A stretch of 64,000 nt of DNA, taken from Artemia franciscana (taxonomy: Eukaryota; Arthropoda; Branchiopoda; Anostraca; Artemiidae). Positions 23,135 to 33,223 of this stretch are shown one piece after another. The notes beneath the pieces are model-generated. The model searched no databases. It was not told the DNA's origin and saw only the letters and a list, made by a program, of their open reading frames with translations. Where the stretch lies: NCBI RefSeq assembly GCF_032884065.1, contig NC_088867.1:45757453-45821452 (forward strand), in the 5' to 3' direction. The stretch's first letter is position 1. Each line of letters opens with the position of its first letter. A program made the translations under genes and the position numbers.

Positions 23135-24608
23135 TATATAAAAATAAGTTGTCTGTCTGTGGATGGATGGATGGATGTGTCAGGTGACGTCACCTGAAAA
23201 AACTGGATTAGGTGACGTCAAAACTGAAAAAACTAAAAAAAGGCAAAAACTACAAAAAAAACTAAAAACTAATAAAAAAAATAAAAAAGCTAAAAAACTA
23301 AAAAAACTAAAAAAAGGCAAAAACTACAAAAAAAACTAAAAACTAATAAAAAAGCTAAAAAACTAAAAAAACTAAAAAAAAGGCAAAAACTACAAAAAAA
23401 CTAAAAACTAATAAAAAAAATAAAAAAGCTAAAAAACTAAAAAAACTAAAAAAACTAAAAAAAGGTAAAAAACTAAAAAAACTAAAAACTAAAAAAAAAC
23501 TAAAAAAGGTAAAAACTAAAAGAACTAAAAAAGAAAAAAATAAATGACGACACTCAAAGAGAAAGCGACCAGGACAAAAGGAATGTTCGATTAGCAATCA
23601 ACAAAGCACCGGGACACAGGGAGTATAAATGACGACCAGGACACAAGTAAAAAAAAAATTAACAAAACTAAAAAGAAGGTAAAAACTACAAAAAAACTAA
23701 AAAGAAAAAAAAACTAAAAACTAATAAAAAAACTAAAAAATCTAAAAATCTAAATAAACTAAAAAAGAAAAAAAAAGGAAAAAAATAAAGGAGAAAAACA
23801 AAACTAAAAAACGAATGTATATACAGACCGGTACACCGGGATACAAATGACGACCGGGACACAGGGAATATAAATAACGACCGGGACACAGGGACACAAC
23901 TACAACGGGGACACCGGGGGAAACAGGGGGATATAAATGACGACCGGGACAAAAAAACTAAAAAGAAATAAAAACTAAAAACTAATAAAAAAAACTAAAA
24001 AATCTAAAAATCTAAATAAGCTAAAAAAGAAAAAAAAAGGAAAAAAATAAAGGAGAAAAACAAAACTAAAAAACGAATGTATATACAGACCGGGACACCG
24101 GGATACAAATGATGACCGGGACCCGGGACACAGGGAATATAAATGACGACCGGGACACAGGGACACAACTACAACGGGGACACCGGGGGAAACAGGGGGA
24201 TGTAAATGACGACCGGGACACCGGGACAGGGAATGGTCGATTAGCAATCACCATCAACAAAGCTCAAGGGCAATCATTAGAATCATGAGGTATAGATCTG
24301 AATACAGATTGTTTTCCCATGGACCATTATATGTTGCATGTTCAAGAGTCGGTAAACCTGACAATCTATTTATATGCAAAGACAATGGGACAGCAAAGAA
24401 TGTTGTATATTCGCAAGTTTTACGTAGTTAAAACCATATATATATATATATATCTATATTCACAGGTGGGACATAGGGACACAACTACAATGGCGCGTAA
24501 CTATTATGGCGCGTAACGACTTACGCGCACGGGGGGGCTTGGGGGGGGCGCGAAGCGCCCCCACCAACTAGGTGTTGGGGTGGCGCGAAGCGCCACCCCA
24601 ACAGCTAG
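23135..24608 (+). mobile_element. Non-autonomous Helitron, tandem unit 3
   Basis: It starts TATAAAAATAAG directly after the CTAG of unit 2. Palindrome is at 23181-23196 and CTAG at 24605-24608. It is nearly identical to the 16562-18039 element, including the GTACACCGGGATAC and AAATAACGACC variants inside the minisatellite. This points to duplication of the unit and not independent decay. Confidence 0.85.
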
Positions 24609-24737
24609 TATATATATATAAATATATATATATATTTATATATATATAGATATATATATAAATATATATATATATTTTCTTTTTAGTTTTTTGTAGTCTT
24701 TACCTTTTTTAGTTTTTTTCTTCTTTTGTATTAATGC

Positions 24738-24865
24738 TAAAGCCAAGGTTCAAACCTGGAGCCTCTCGGACCTAGAACCTGAAACTATATATTATTTATA
24801 TATTATAAACTATTTATATTTATTTTATTTATAAAGCTTTACTAACTCAGCTACTTCGGCTTGGA
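24738..24865 (-). pseudogene. tRNA-like sequence split by AT-rich insert
   Basis: On the minus strand: AAGCCGAAGTAGCTGAGTTA (acceptor and A box), ~55 nt of TA-rich sequence, then a stem region and CCAGGTTTGAACCTTGGCTT (B box and acceptor). AAGCCGA pairs with TTGGCTT. It has the same layout as 26577-26665, which lacks the AT insert. It is a relic, not a working tRNA. Confidence 0.35.
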
Positions 24866-25013
24866 TACATTCGTTTTGAGCAGCTTCCTCGGGTGTTGCC
24901 ATTGTAGGTTCTTCAGTCATTTTACAATTAGAAATTTCTCTTTCAACGGTCTTCTTACAATTAAAAATTTGTCTTTGAACGATATTCTTAAATACCTGTG
25001 TCCTGGTCGTCAT
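24861..25013 (-). pseudogene. Helitron Rep N-terminal scrap
   Basis: MTEEPTMATPEEAAQNE resembles the start MTDELTMATAEEDAQR of the Rep-like ORFs at 25.5 and 29.4 kb. It is short, joined to the tRNA-like sequence, and has no other domain. Confidence 0.45.
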
Positions 25014-25196
25014 TTATATTCCCTGTGTCCTGGTCGTCATTTGTGTCCCGTATCCCAGTCTGTAATTTCTTTTTGAGTGTCCCGGTCGTTATTTATATTC
25101 CCTCTGTCCCGGTCGTCATTTGTGTCCCGGTCTGTAATTTCTCTTTGAGTGTTTTTTCTTTTTAGTATTTTTTAGTTTTTTACATTTTTTCTTTTT

Positions 25197-25568
25197 TCAG
25201 TTTTCTTTTTCTTCTTTATTTTTCAGCTTCACTATGAAATACATATCGCCGAACCTTTGTTTTTTTTCAACTAAAATCTGGTAGGCATTGATGACCTTAT
25301 CCAAGTCAAAATCCCAAACCCAATCATCATCGCTATCATTTTCAGTCTTGATATGTTTTGTCTCTCGCTGTCCAGGTGGATCTTCATCTAACTGCGCGGT
25401 TTTGCGTTCTTTAGCCTCAAGCCTGTTTCCTTGCTGTTCTTTTGATTCCTCGGCACGCTTTCTTTTCTGACTTTCTCTATCAGCAGCAAGTTTTTTGGCA
25501 TAGACTCTATGAGCATCTTCATCGGCTTTTGCCATTGTAAGTTCATCAGTCATTTTAAACTTAAACAT
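25197..25568 (-). pseudogene. Helitron Rep N-terminal fragment with foreign acidic segment
   Basis: This 123-codon open frame starts MFKFKMTDELTMAKADEDAH, has one basic repeat (DRESQKRKRAEESKEQQ), then departs from all other Rep copies into an acidic segment, TENDSDDDWVWDFDLDKV, and a lysine-rich tail. The element's 5' TC is at 25731. No zinc-finger, HUH or helicase part is present. The acidic tail could be captured host sequence, or an end that the other copies have lost. I do not recognise it. Confidence 0.6.
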
Positions 25569-25731
25569 TAATAGATTTCTACGTGAACATATATGTCTTA
25601 AATATCTTTAATGACGTCACCGTCATAGCAAAAATGACGACAACTAACTTCATGACGTCAGTCGACACAGAAACATAACGTCACCTGACAGACAGACACA
25701 CAGACAGACAACTTATTTATATATATATAGA

Positions 25732-27292
25732 TAGATATGTTTTTAACGACGTAAAACTTGTGAACATACAACATTCTTCGCTGCCCCATTGTCTGTGCAT
25801 ATAAATAGATTGTCAGGTTTACCGACTCTTGAACATGCAACATATAATTGTCCATGGGAAAAACAATCCATATTCAGATCTATACCTCATGATTCTAATG
25901 ATTGCCCTTGAGCTTTGTTGATGGTGATTGCTAATCGAACATTGCCTGTGTCCCCGTCGTCATTTATATATCCCCCCTGTGCCCCCGGCTTCACCGTTGT
26001 AGTTGTGTCCCTGCGTCCCGGTCGTCATTTATATTCCCTGTGTCCCGGTCGTCATCCCGGTGTCTCGGTCGTCATTTGTGCCCCGATGTCCCGGTCTGTA
26101 TATACATTCGTTTTTGAATTTGTATATGATGAAATAAATTTTAAATTTTTTCCCTTTTTTTCTTTTTAGTTTTTTTTTTTATTGGTTTTTACCTTTTTTA
26201 GGTTTTTTAGTTTTTTCTTTTTAGTTTTTTTTTGAAGTTTTTATCTTTTTAGTTTTTTTATTTTTATTTTAATTTTTTTAGTTTTCTTTTTCTCCTTTAT
26301 TTTTCAGTTTTTTTCCTTTTCTTAGTTTTTTTTCTTTTTTAGTTCTTTTAGTTTTTACCTTTTTTTATTTTTTTTAGTTTTTTTAGCTTTTTTTAGTTTT
26401 TTTTATCAGTTTTTAGTTTATTTTATGGTTTTTTCCTTTTTTTAGTTTTTTTTTTAGTTTTTTACCTTTTTTTAGTTTTTTTAGTTTTTAAGCTTTTTTA
26501 GATTTTTTATTTTTTTTTCTTTTTAGTTTTTTTTTTTAGTTTTTACCTTCTTTAGATTTTTGCTTCTTTTATATTAATGCTAAAGCCAAGGTTCGAACCT
26601 GGAACCTCTTGAACCTAGAACCTGGAACATAACGCCTTATCAACTCAGCTACATCGGCTTGAATACATTCGTTTTTGAATTGGTATATGATGAAATAATT
26701 CAGACGTCATATTATATGATGAAAAAAATTTTTAGTTTTTTTTCCTTTTTTTCTTTTTAGTTTTTTTATTGGTTTTTACCGTTTTTTTAGCTTTTTTAGT
26801 TTTTTTTTCGTTTTTTCTTTTTAGTTTTTTTTTTGTAGTTTTTATCTTTTTTAGTTTTTTTTTTATTTTTATTTATATTTTTTTAGTTTTCTTTTTCTCT
26901 TTTATTTTTCAGTTTTTTCCTTTTTTTAGTTTTTTCTTTTTTTGTTTTTAGTTTTTTTTTAGTTTTTTAACTTTTTTTAGTTTTTTTTAGTTTTTTTTAG
27001 TTTTTCAGCTTTTCTAGTTTTTTTATTAGTTTTTAGTTTTTTTTTAGTTTTTGCCTTTTTTTAGTTTTTTCAGTTTTTTTAATTTTTAGTTTTTTACCTT
27101 TTTTTATTTTTTTAGTTTTTTAGCTTTTTTAGTTTTTTTTTCTTTTTAGTTTTTTTTTGTAGTTTTTACCTTTTTTAGTTTTTTTTCTTCTTTTGTATTA
27201 GTGTGAAATAATTCAGACATCATATGCGGACAAACACGACGTCACTCGACAGACAGACATAACCACAAACAACTTATTTTTATATATATAGA
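25732..27292 (-). mobile_element. Helitron remnant, minus
   Basis: Helicase-end fragment 25738-25925 (same TTAGAATCATGA stop), minisatellite 25940-26105, then more than 1 kb of (TTTTTTAG)n filler interrupted by a tRNA-like piece. The 5' end is at 27292 (complement of ACTTATTTTTATATATATAGA). It joins the preceding minus-strand remnant head-to-tail through TA-rich sequence. Confidence 0.65.
26577..26665 (-). pseudogene. tRNA-like sequence in Helitron filler
   Basis: On the minus strand AAGCCGATGTAGCTGAGTTG begins it and CCAGGTTCGAACCTTGGCTT ends it. The 7-bp acceptor AAGCCGA/TTGGCTT pairs with one G-T, and the T-arm is regular. The middle has an irregular stem and a variable-arm-like insert. 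A likely captured tRNA or tRNA-pseudogene, paired with 24738-24865. Confidence 0.4.
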
Positions 27293-27855
27293 GTTTTTTT
27301 AGTTTTTTTAGTTTTTTAGCTTTTTTTAAGTTTTTTTTTATCAGTTTTTAGTTTATTTTATGGTTTTTTCCTTTTTTTAGTTTTTTTTCCTTTTTTTCTT
27401 TTTAGTTTTTTTATTGGTTTTTACCGGTTTTTTTTAGCTTTTTTAGTTTTTTTTTCGTTTTTTCTTTTTAGTTTTTTTTGTAGTTTTTATCTTTTTTAGT
27501 TTTTTTTATTTTTATTTATATTTTTTTAGTTTTCTTTTTCTCTTTTATTTTTCAGTTTTTCCTTTTTTTAGTTTTTTTCTTTTTTAGTTTTTAGTTTTTT
27601 TTTAGTTTTTTACCTTTTATTAGTTTTTTCAGTTTTTTTTTAGTTTTTAGTTTTTTACCTTTTTTTATTTTTTTAGTTTTTTAGCTTTTTTAGTTTTTTT
27701 TCTTTTTAGTTTTTTTTTTGTAGTTTTTACCTTTTTTAGTTTTTTTTTCTTCTTTTGTATTAGTGTGAAATAATTCAGACGTCATATGCGGACAAACACG
27801 ACGTTACTCGACAGACAGACATAACCCACAAACAACTTATTCTTATATATGTAGA
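27293..27855 (-). mobile_element. Helitron 5' portion, minus
   Basis: The 5' end is at 27855. The leader has GTCTGTCTGTCG and GACGTC near 27780, then T-rich filler only. It duplicates the part of the neighbouring unit at about 26,800-27,290. Confidence 0.6.
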
Positions 27856-28015
27856 TATATATGTTTTCAGTCCAGAACCAATAAAGCTATTATGTAAACA
27901 TAAAAAATATTTATGTTGTCTGAGCAATAATTTTTAGTTTTTATTTCAAAATAGAAAATTACCTGAATATTTTAGAATTAGTTTTGGTTTTTGTTAGGTT
28001 CCTGCTATTCAACGC

Positions 28016-28670
28016 GTGACTTCAACTCGTCACGAATTAGTAAAAATTAGAAGATGTCTGCTTGGAATAATTATGTTGAAAGTGCTCAAAGAGCTGCTCA
28101 AAGAGTCTGTGCCAAAAAACTTGCGGCTGACAGAGAAAGTAAGAAAAGAAAGCGTGCCGAGGAATCTCTTAAACAGCAAGAAAACAGGCTTGCGGCTGAT
28201 AGAGAAAGTAAGGGAAGAAAGCGTGCCGAGGAATGACAAGAACAGCAAGAAAACAGGCTTGCGGCTGATATAGAAAGTAAAAAAAGAAAGCGTGACGAGG
28301 AACCACAACAACAGCGTGAAAATAGGCTTGCGGCTGATAGAGAAAATAAGAAAAGAAAGCGTACCGAGGAATCACAAGAACAGCAAGAAAACAGGCTTGC
28401 GGCTGATAGAGAAGGTAAGAACAGAAAGCGTGCCGAGGAATCACAAGAGCAACGTGAAAACAGGCTAGCGGCTTCAAGAGATAATGCCAGATTAGGAATG
28501 TTCAATTTCCGTCAACGAAGGCGTGTCGAGGAACTACCAGAGCAACGCGAAACCAGACTTGCTGCTAAAAGAGAAAGTGAAAAAAGAAGGCGTGCCGAGG
28601 AATCACAAGAGCAACGTGAAAACAGGCTTGCGGCTTCAAAAGATAATGCCAAAAGAAAGCGTGCCTAGTA
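28016..28670 (+). pseudogene. Helitron Rep N-terminal repeat region
   Basis: From the ATG at 28054 (MSAWNNYVESAQRAAQRVCA) the frame encodes about eight copies of a 24-residue basic repeat, consensus RLAADRESKKRKRAEESQEQ. An in-frame TGA interrupts it after SKGRKRAEE (about 28234). RQRRRVEELPEQRETRLAA matches the Rep copies A and B, but the zinc-finger block is never reached. The end (KRKRA, stop, 28668) abuts the inverted remnant on the minus strand. Confidence 0.7.
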
Positions 28671-28679
28671 TCATATTTT

Positions 28680-29604
28680 TTACAATAATATCATGTAACC
28701 CCTTATCGACATTTTCATCAGGTATTTCAGCGGAAATCACATCATCAATTTCGTTCGAAGTAATTTTTTTATGTAGCCAGATTAGTATATGTGCGTGTGG
28801 CAAACGCTCGTTTTTGCCATTCCACTGAGTAAATCCAGCATCGCACTGACCCAAACACTTCGAGTTTTACTATGTAAATTTTAGACATAGTCCAGATTTG
28901 AACACATCTACTCAAGCTATAATCATCGACTGGGCTGTACCTGAATGCCAGGCGATAACTTTCAGGTTGCTCTGATTCCTCGGCACGCTTTCTTTTCTTA
29001 TTTTCTCTATCAGCAGCAAGCCTGATTTCTTGCTGTTCTTGTGATTCCTCGGCACGCCTTCTTTTTTCACTTTCTCTTTTAGCAGCAAGTCTGGTTTCAT
29101 GTTGCTCTGGTAGTTCCTCGGCATACCTTCTTTTTTCACTTTCTCTTTTAGCAGCAATTCTGGTTTCGCGTTGCTCTGGTAGTGCCTCGGCACGCTTTCT
29201 GTTCTTTCTTTCTCTATCAGCCTCAAGCCTGTTTCCTTGCTGTTCTTTTGATTTATCTGCACGCTTTCTTTTCTTACTTTCTCTATCAGCCTCAAGCCTG
29301 TTTCCTTGCTGTTCTTTTGACTCCTCGGCACGCTTTCTTTTCTTACTTTCTCTATCAGCAGCAAGTTTTTTGGCATAGACTCTTTGAGCATCTTCCTCGG
29401 CTGTTGCCATTGTAAGTTCATCAGTCATTTTAAAGTTAAACATTAATAGATTTCTACGTGAACGCATGTCTTAAATATCTTTAATGACGTCACCGTCATA
29501 ACAAAAATGACGACGACTAACTTCATGACGTCAGTCAACACACAAACATGACGTCACCCGACAGACAGACACATCCACAGACAACTTATTTTTATATATA
29601 TAGA
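28680..29604 (-). mobile_element. Helitron remnant, minus, with deleted Rep gene
   Basis: The 5' TC is at 29604, with leader (CTGTGGATGTGTCTGTCTGT), GACGTC repeats at 29487-29552, then the Rep fragment below. The 3' side ends at an inverted junction with the plus-strand fragment at 28670, so no 3' hairpin is present. (TA)n flanks the 5' end. Confidence 0.7.
28690..29467 (-). pseudogene. Helitron Rep pseudogene, central deletion
   Basis: It starts within MFNFKMTDELTMATAEEDAQ and has about seven 24-residue basic repeats, then ESYRLAFRYSPVDDYSLSRC. After TMSKI it jumps to VFGSVRCWIYSVEWQ, removing the CPYC block and most of Helitron_like_N. A frame change follows VEWQK. The next frame has RLPHAHILIWLHKK (HUH pair intact) and AEIPDENVDKGLHDIIVKNM, the segment missing from copy B. 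No tyrosine motif or helicase follows. Confidence 0.8.
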
Positions 29605-29608
29605 AGAT

Positions 29609-29754
<146 letters not shown>

Positions 29755-30378
29755 TTTAACTACGTAAAACTTGCGAATATACAATATTCTTCACTGTCCC
29801 ATTGTCGGTTCCTATAAATAGATTGTCAGGTTTACCGCTTCTTGAACATGCAACATATAATTATCATTTATATATCCCCCCGGCGTCCCCGTTGTAGTTG
29901 TGTCCCTGTGTACCGGTCGTCATTTATATTTCCTGTGTCTCGGTCGTCATTTGTGTCCCGGTTGTCCATGGGAAAAACAATCCGTATTCAGATCTATACC
30001 TCATTATTCTAATGATTGCCCGTTGAGCTTTGTTGATGGTGATTGCTAATCGAACATTCCCTGTGTCCCGGTCGTCATTTATATATCCCCCGTGTGCCCC
30101 CGGCGTCCCCGTTGTAGTTGCGTCCCTGCGTCCCGGTCGTCATTTATATTCCCTGTGTTATATTCCCGGTCGTCATTTATATTCTCTACGTCCCGGTGTC
30201 CCAGTCGTCATTTGTGTCCCTGTGTCCCGGTCTGTAATTTCGTCAGTCGACAAACATGACCTGAGTCGACAAACAACTTCATGACGGCATAATGCTCAAT
30301 CCTTATAATGACGTTAGTCGACACACAAACATGACGTCAGTCAATACACAAACAAACAACTTATTTTTGCATATATAA
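29755..30378 (-). mobile_element. Non-autonomous Helitron remnant, minus
   Basis: It contains the helicase-end fragment, split by a minisatellite piece at about 29870-29960, more minisatellite (30060-30235), GTCGACAAAC leader copies and a 5' end near 30376 (complement of ACTTATTTTTGCATATATA). It directly abuts the CTAG of the next minus-strand element. Confidence 0.65.
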
Positions 30379-31069
30379 CTAGCTGTTGGGGTGGTGCTTC
30401 GCGCCACCCCAACACCTAGTTGGTGGGGGCGCTTCGCCCCCCCCCAGCCCCACCGCGCCTGTAAGTCGTTACGCGCCATATTAGTCACGCGCAATTGTAG
30501 CTGTGTCCCTGTGTCCCACCTGTGAATATAGATAGATATATATATATGTTTTTAACTACGTAAAACTTACGTAGGGCGAATATACAACATTCTTCGATGT
30601 CCCATTGTCTGTGCATATAAATAGATTATCTGGTGTACCGACTCTTGAACATGCAACATAAAATTTTCCATTGGAAAAACAATCCGTATTCAGATCTAAA
30701 CCTCATTATTCTAATGATTGCCCTTGAGCTTTGTTGATGGTGATTGCTAATCGAACATTCCCTGTGTCCCCGTCGTCATTTATATATCCCCCTGTGCCCC
30801 CGGCGTCCCCGTTGTAGTTATGTCCCTGTATCCCGGTCGTCATTTATATTCCCAGCATCCCGGTCGTCATTTGTGTCCCAGTGTCCCAGTCTGTAATTTC
30901 TCTTTGAGCGTCCCGGTTGTCATTTATACTCCCGGTGTCCCGGTCTTCATTTGTGTCCCGGTGTCCTGGTCGTCATTTGTGTCCCGGTGTCCCGGTCTGT
31001 AATTTCGTCAGTCGACAAACATGACGCCAGTCGACAGACACACAAACAAACAACTTATTTATATATAGA
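30379..31069 (-). mobile_element. Compact non-autonomous Helitron, complete ends (0.69 kb)
   Basis: On the minus strand the 5' TC is at 31069, then leader, minisatellite (about 30765-31000), helicase-end fragment (30547-30745) and TCTATCTATATTCACAGGTG. The GC-rich module and terminal hairpin follow (one mismatch, GGTGC versus GCGCC), then CTAG at 30379-30382. It is the shortest complete form here: it lacks the T-rich filler and contains a TAA-TGA double stop in the helicase fragment. Confidence 0.8.
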
Positions 31070-31081
31070 TAGATAGATATA

Positions 31082-31087
<6 letters not shown>

Positions 31088-31165
<78 letters not shown>
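31088..31165. repeat. (TA)n microsatellite
   Basis: About 78 bp of TA just beyond the 5' end of the compact minus-strand Helitron. Confidence 0.95.
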
Positions 31166-31169
<4 letters not shown>

Positions 31170-31361
31170 TATAGTACAATAGTACAACACCTTTCAGCTT
31201 AGAGTTTCAAGGAGGGGGGACTCACATTAAACTGAAAATAACGGCATAGGAAAACAGAACGAGGCCAAACTTTGTCTTGTGCCACATAATACTAAGAATT
31301 CACTTTGAAAAATTTATTTTAGACCAATAAAAAGGTAATCCACTGCTAAATTATGATGACA

Positions 31362-31430
31362 TGTTTTAGAGAGCAGGATATTAGGCCGTACAAGATGTTT
31401 TAGAGAGCAGGATATTAGGCCATACAAGTT
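31362..31430. repeat. 34-bp tandem duplication
   Basis: GTTTTAGAGAGCAGGATATT recurs with period 34 (31363 and 31397), followed by AGGCC(G/A)TACAAG in each. Upstream of the tetraspanin. Confidence 0.85.
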
Positions 31431-31454
31431 TATCCTAAAAGTTGATTCTTACAA

Positions 31455-31487
31455 ATTCTGTATTTTCGCAAAACGAAAATACAGAAT
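31455..31487. repeat. Perfect 14-bp hairpin
   Basis: ATTCTGTATTTTCG-CAAAA-CGAAAATACAGAAT, about 430 bp upstream of the tetraspanin start codon. A cruciform, transposon footprint or regulatory palindrome are all possible. Confidence 0.7.
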
Positions 31488-31915
31488 AGTATTTGCATAC
31501 AGAACTAAACCAAATAGTTTAAAATGTATTGTAAAAATTGACTCCGAGTCTGTTTTCCAAATTCCTTACATAATGCGAAAAAAACTCAACTTAAAAGACA
31601 AAATAACTCTGTGAAAAACATAATATAGCTTCATGATGAAACTTATACACCAGCATAAAAGGTTTAACTTAACAACTGCAACTTTAAATAAATATTTCAG
31701 AAGTCAAGTAAGCTTTGACTCAAGAGAAACTGACTGAGTTTTCCGTCTATAAACAAATTGGAAAATTATTCTCCCAAAATGAGAAGCTTCGAGGTAAATC
31801 GGATTATATCCAGAATCAGACACCAAATTTATATCAAAAGAAAATGTTTCGGCTGCTTTCTAGTGCATCTCAAAGTGTTTTTCTTTGTGTGATCTTACAA
31901 AGAAAAGAAGAATAT

Positions 31916-32731
31916 ATGAAAGCTTCTAGAAAAAAGTTTATTGAAAGATTTTTGAAAATAGGAATATTTATATCCACACTAAGTCTTACTATCTTGATCT
32001 TAGTATCAGTCTTTCTACTTTTGTATGGAGTGGGAATATCAGCCATAACTATATGGCATTTTATAGGCCCCTCGCTTTTACTTTTAGTGCTTCTGTCTTC
32101 AGCTGCCACTTATACCTTGTTTAAAGGAGGAGCTACTGCATTCATGATGTTCATATTCTTGGGTGTTATAAATAGCGTATTAGTCCTGGTGTATGGTCAC
32201 CTGATTCCCTCTGGAAACTCTATTTTACTTGAGCTGAGTATAATGGACATTTATCGAGACGCCATTATGAAACAGGATGTACCGGGAATCAAAAATGTGG
32301 TTGTCGATGATTACCACAATGTTCTTAGATGTTGTGGAACTGACAACTACTGGAACCCCGATTCTCGAGTATTTGTAGATTTTAATATCTTAAACAAAAA
32401 CTATGGTTATTTCCAAGTTCCATGGTCATGTTGCCCTCCAAATGGATATCCGGATCCCCGACCCGAGTGGGTAGGAGATAAGGAGCGTGTGAATTATACA
32501 CCAAATAGAAATTATTGTGATGGGAATGGTACCTATCAATTTGCATGTGGTGAACAACTGCACACATATTTCGAGCACTATAAAGCTCCCATAAAAATTA
32601 TCATGGGATTAATGTACGCAATGCTATTTTGTAGTGCAATTAGCATGGTGACGTTTGGATTCTTGCTCGACAACCGCGATTGGATTCCTAATAATAACAA
32701 CAGGGTCTTTCGTTCCCACCAGTTTGTTTGA
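31916..32731 (+). CDS. Tetraspanin
   Basis: A 271-aa four-pass membrane protein. It has a short basic N-terminus (KASRKKFIER), TM1 at about 15-40, TM2 at about 48-69, TM3 at about 74-97, large outer loop at about 98-224 and TM4 at about 226-250, with a short tail ending NNRVFRSHQFV. The loop has the family signature CCG (139-141), PWSCC (169-173), and Cys 201 and 211, giving six cysteines for three disulfides. N-glycosylation sequons are seen (NGT). Tetraspanins organise plasma-membrane microdomains with integrins and other partners. The small outer loop between TM1 and TM2 is very short (about seven residues). The frame is open back to a TAA at 31709, with an earlier ATG at 31844. I prefer 31916 because it gives a normal N-terminal tail. 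The whole coding region is uninterrupted. A possible acceptor (TATTTCAG) at 31693-31700 could end a 5'-UTR intron. Confidence 0.9.
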   Translation: MKASRKKFIERFLKIGIFISTLSLTILILVSVFLLLYGVGISAITIWHFIGPSLLLLVLLSSAATYTLFKGGATAFMMFIFLGVINSVLVLVYGHLIPSGNSILLELSIMDIYRDAIMKQDVPGIKNVVVDDYHNVLRCCGTDNYWNPDSRVFVDFNILNKNYGYFQVPWSCCPPNGYPDPRPEWVGDKERVNYTPNRNYCDGNGTYQFACGEQLHTYFEHYKAPIKIIMGLMYAMLFCSAISMVTFGFLLDNRDWIPNNNNRVFRSHQFV

Positions 32732-33217
32732 AACAGCGGTTTTTTTTCAGAACTAACATACTGTTTGTTCATTATAAACAACTCTACCTATTTGCCAACT
32801 ATTGTCTTTGCGTGCGCAGTTGGCAAATATTGTATGTTTTTCATAACGCCACTAGACTATGGCTGCCAAGCCGTTCGTGTATTTTTGGTGATAGCCAAAG
32901 TAGAAGAGAGTGGTAACAATCTATGACCTATGGAAAAATGAAGAGAAAATAATTCTCGACCATACAACACATTTATCTTTCAAAAGATAATATGTCACAA
33001 GCGTCTTTATAAAAGCTGCTCTCCTGGGAAATGGTACCATAACTGACTTACGTCAATGCCAACTTCCCTGTGGTCCGACTTTTACTATTTCAACTAAAAG
33101 AAGCCACAGGCTTTTCCAATGTGTAATTATCTTAGCAAATGTTATAGTGAAGAATGAACACAAGCCCATAGTAACTAAAAAATTACAATTTTCAGCATCA
33201 TGGTTGCAGTGTTTTTA

Positions 33218-33223
33218 AATAAA
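33218..33223 (+). terminator. Candidate poly-A signal for tetraspanin
   Basis: AATAAA about 490 bp after the tetraspanin stop, the first canonical hexamer seen on this strand downstream. No gene lies between. Confidence 0.5.

Larger units (their letters stand above)
24609..25731 (-). mobile_element. Helitron remnant, minus, 5' end intact
   Basis: The 5' end is at 25731 (complement GA at 25730-25731 after ACTTATTTATATATATA), then CTGTGTGTCTGTC leader and GACGTC copies at about 25613-25678. Minisatellite at about 25000-25150 and T-rich filler follow. The low-coordinate side ends in (TA)n, without a hairpin. Confidence 0.65.

Noticed and set aside
16242..24260. Many 60-200-codon frames rich in Phe/Ser/Cys/Pro (SRSSFISPCFPRC-like)
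   Set aside because: They are translations of the Helitron minisatellite and the (TTTTTTAG)n filler. Their repetition follows the DNA repeat, and they have no start context or conserved domain.
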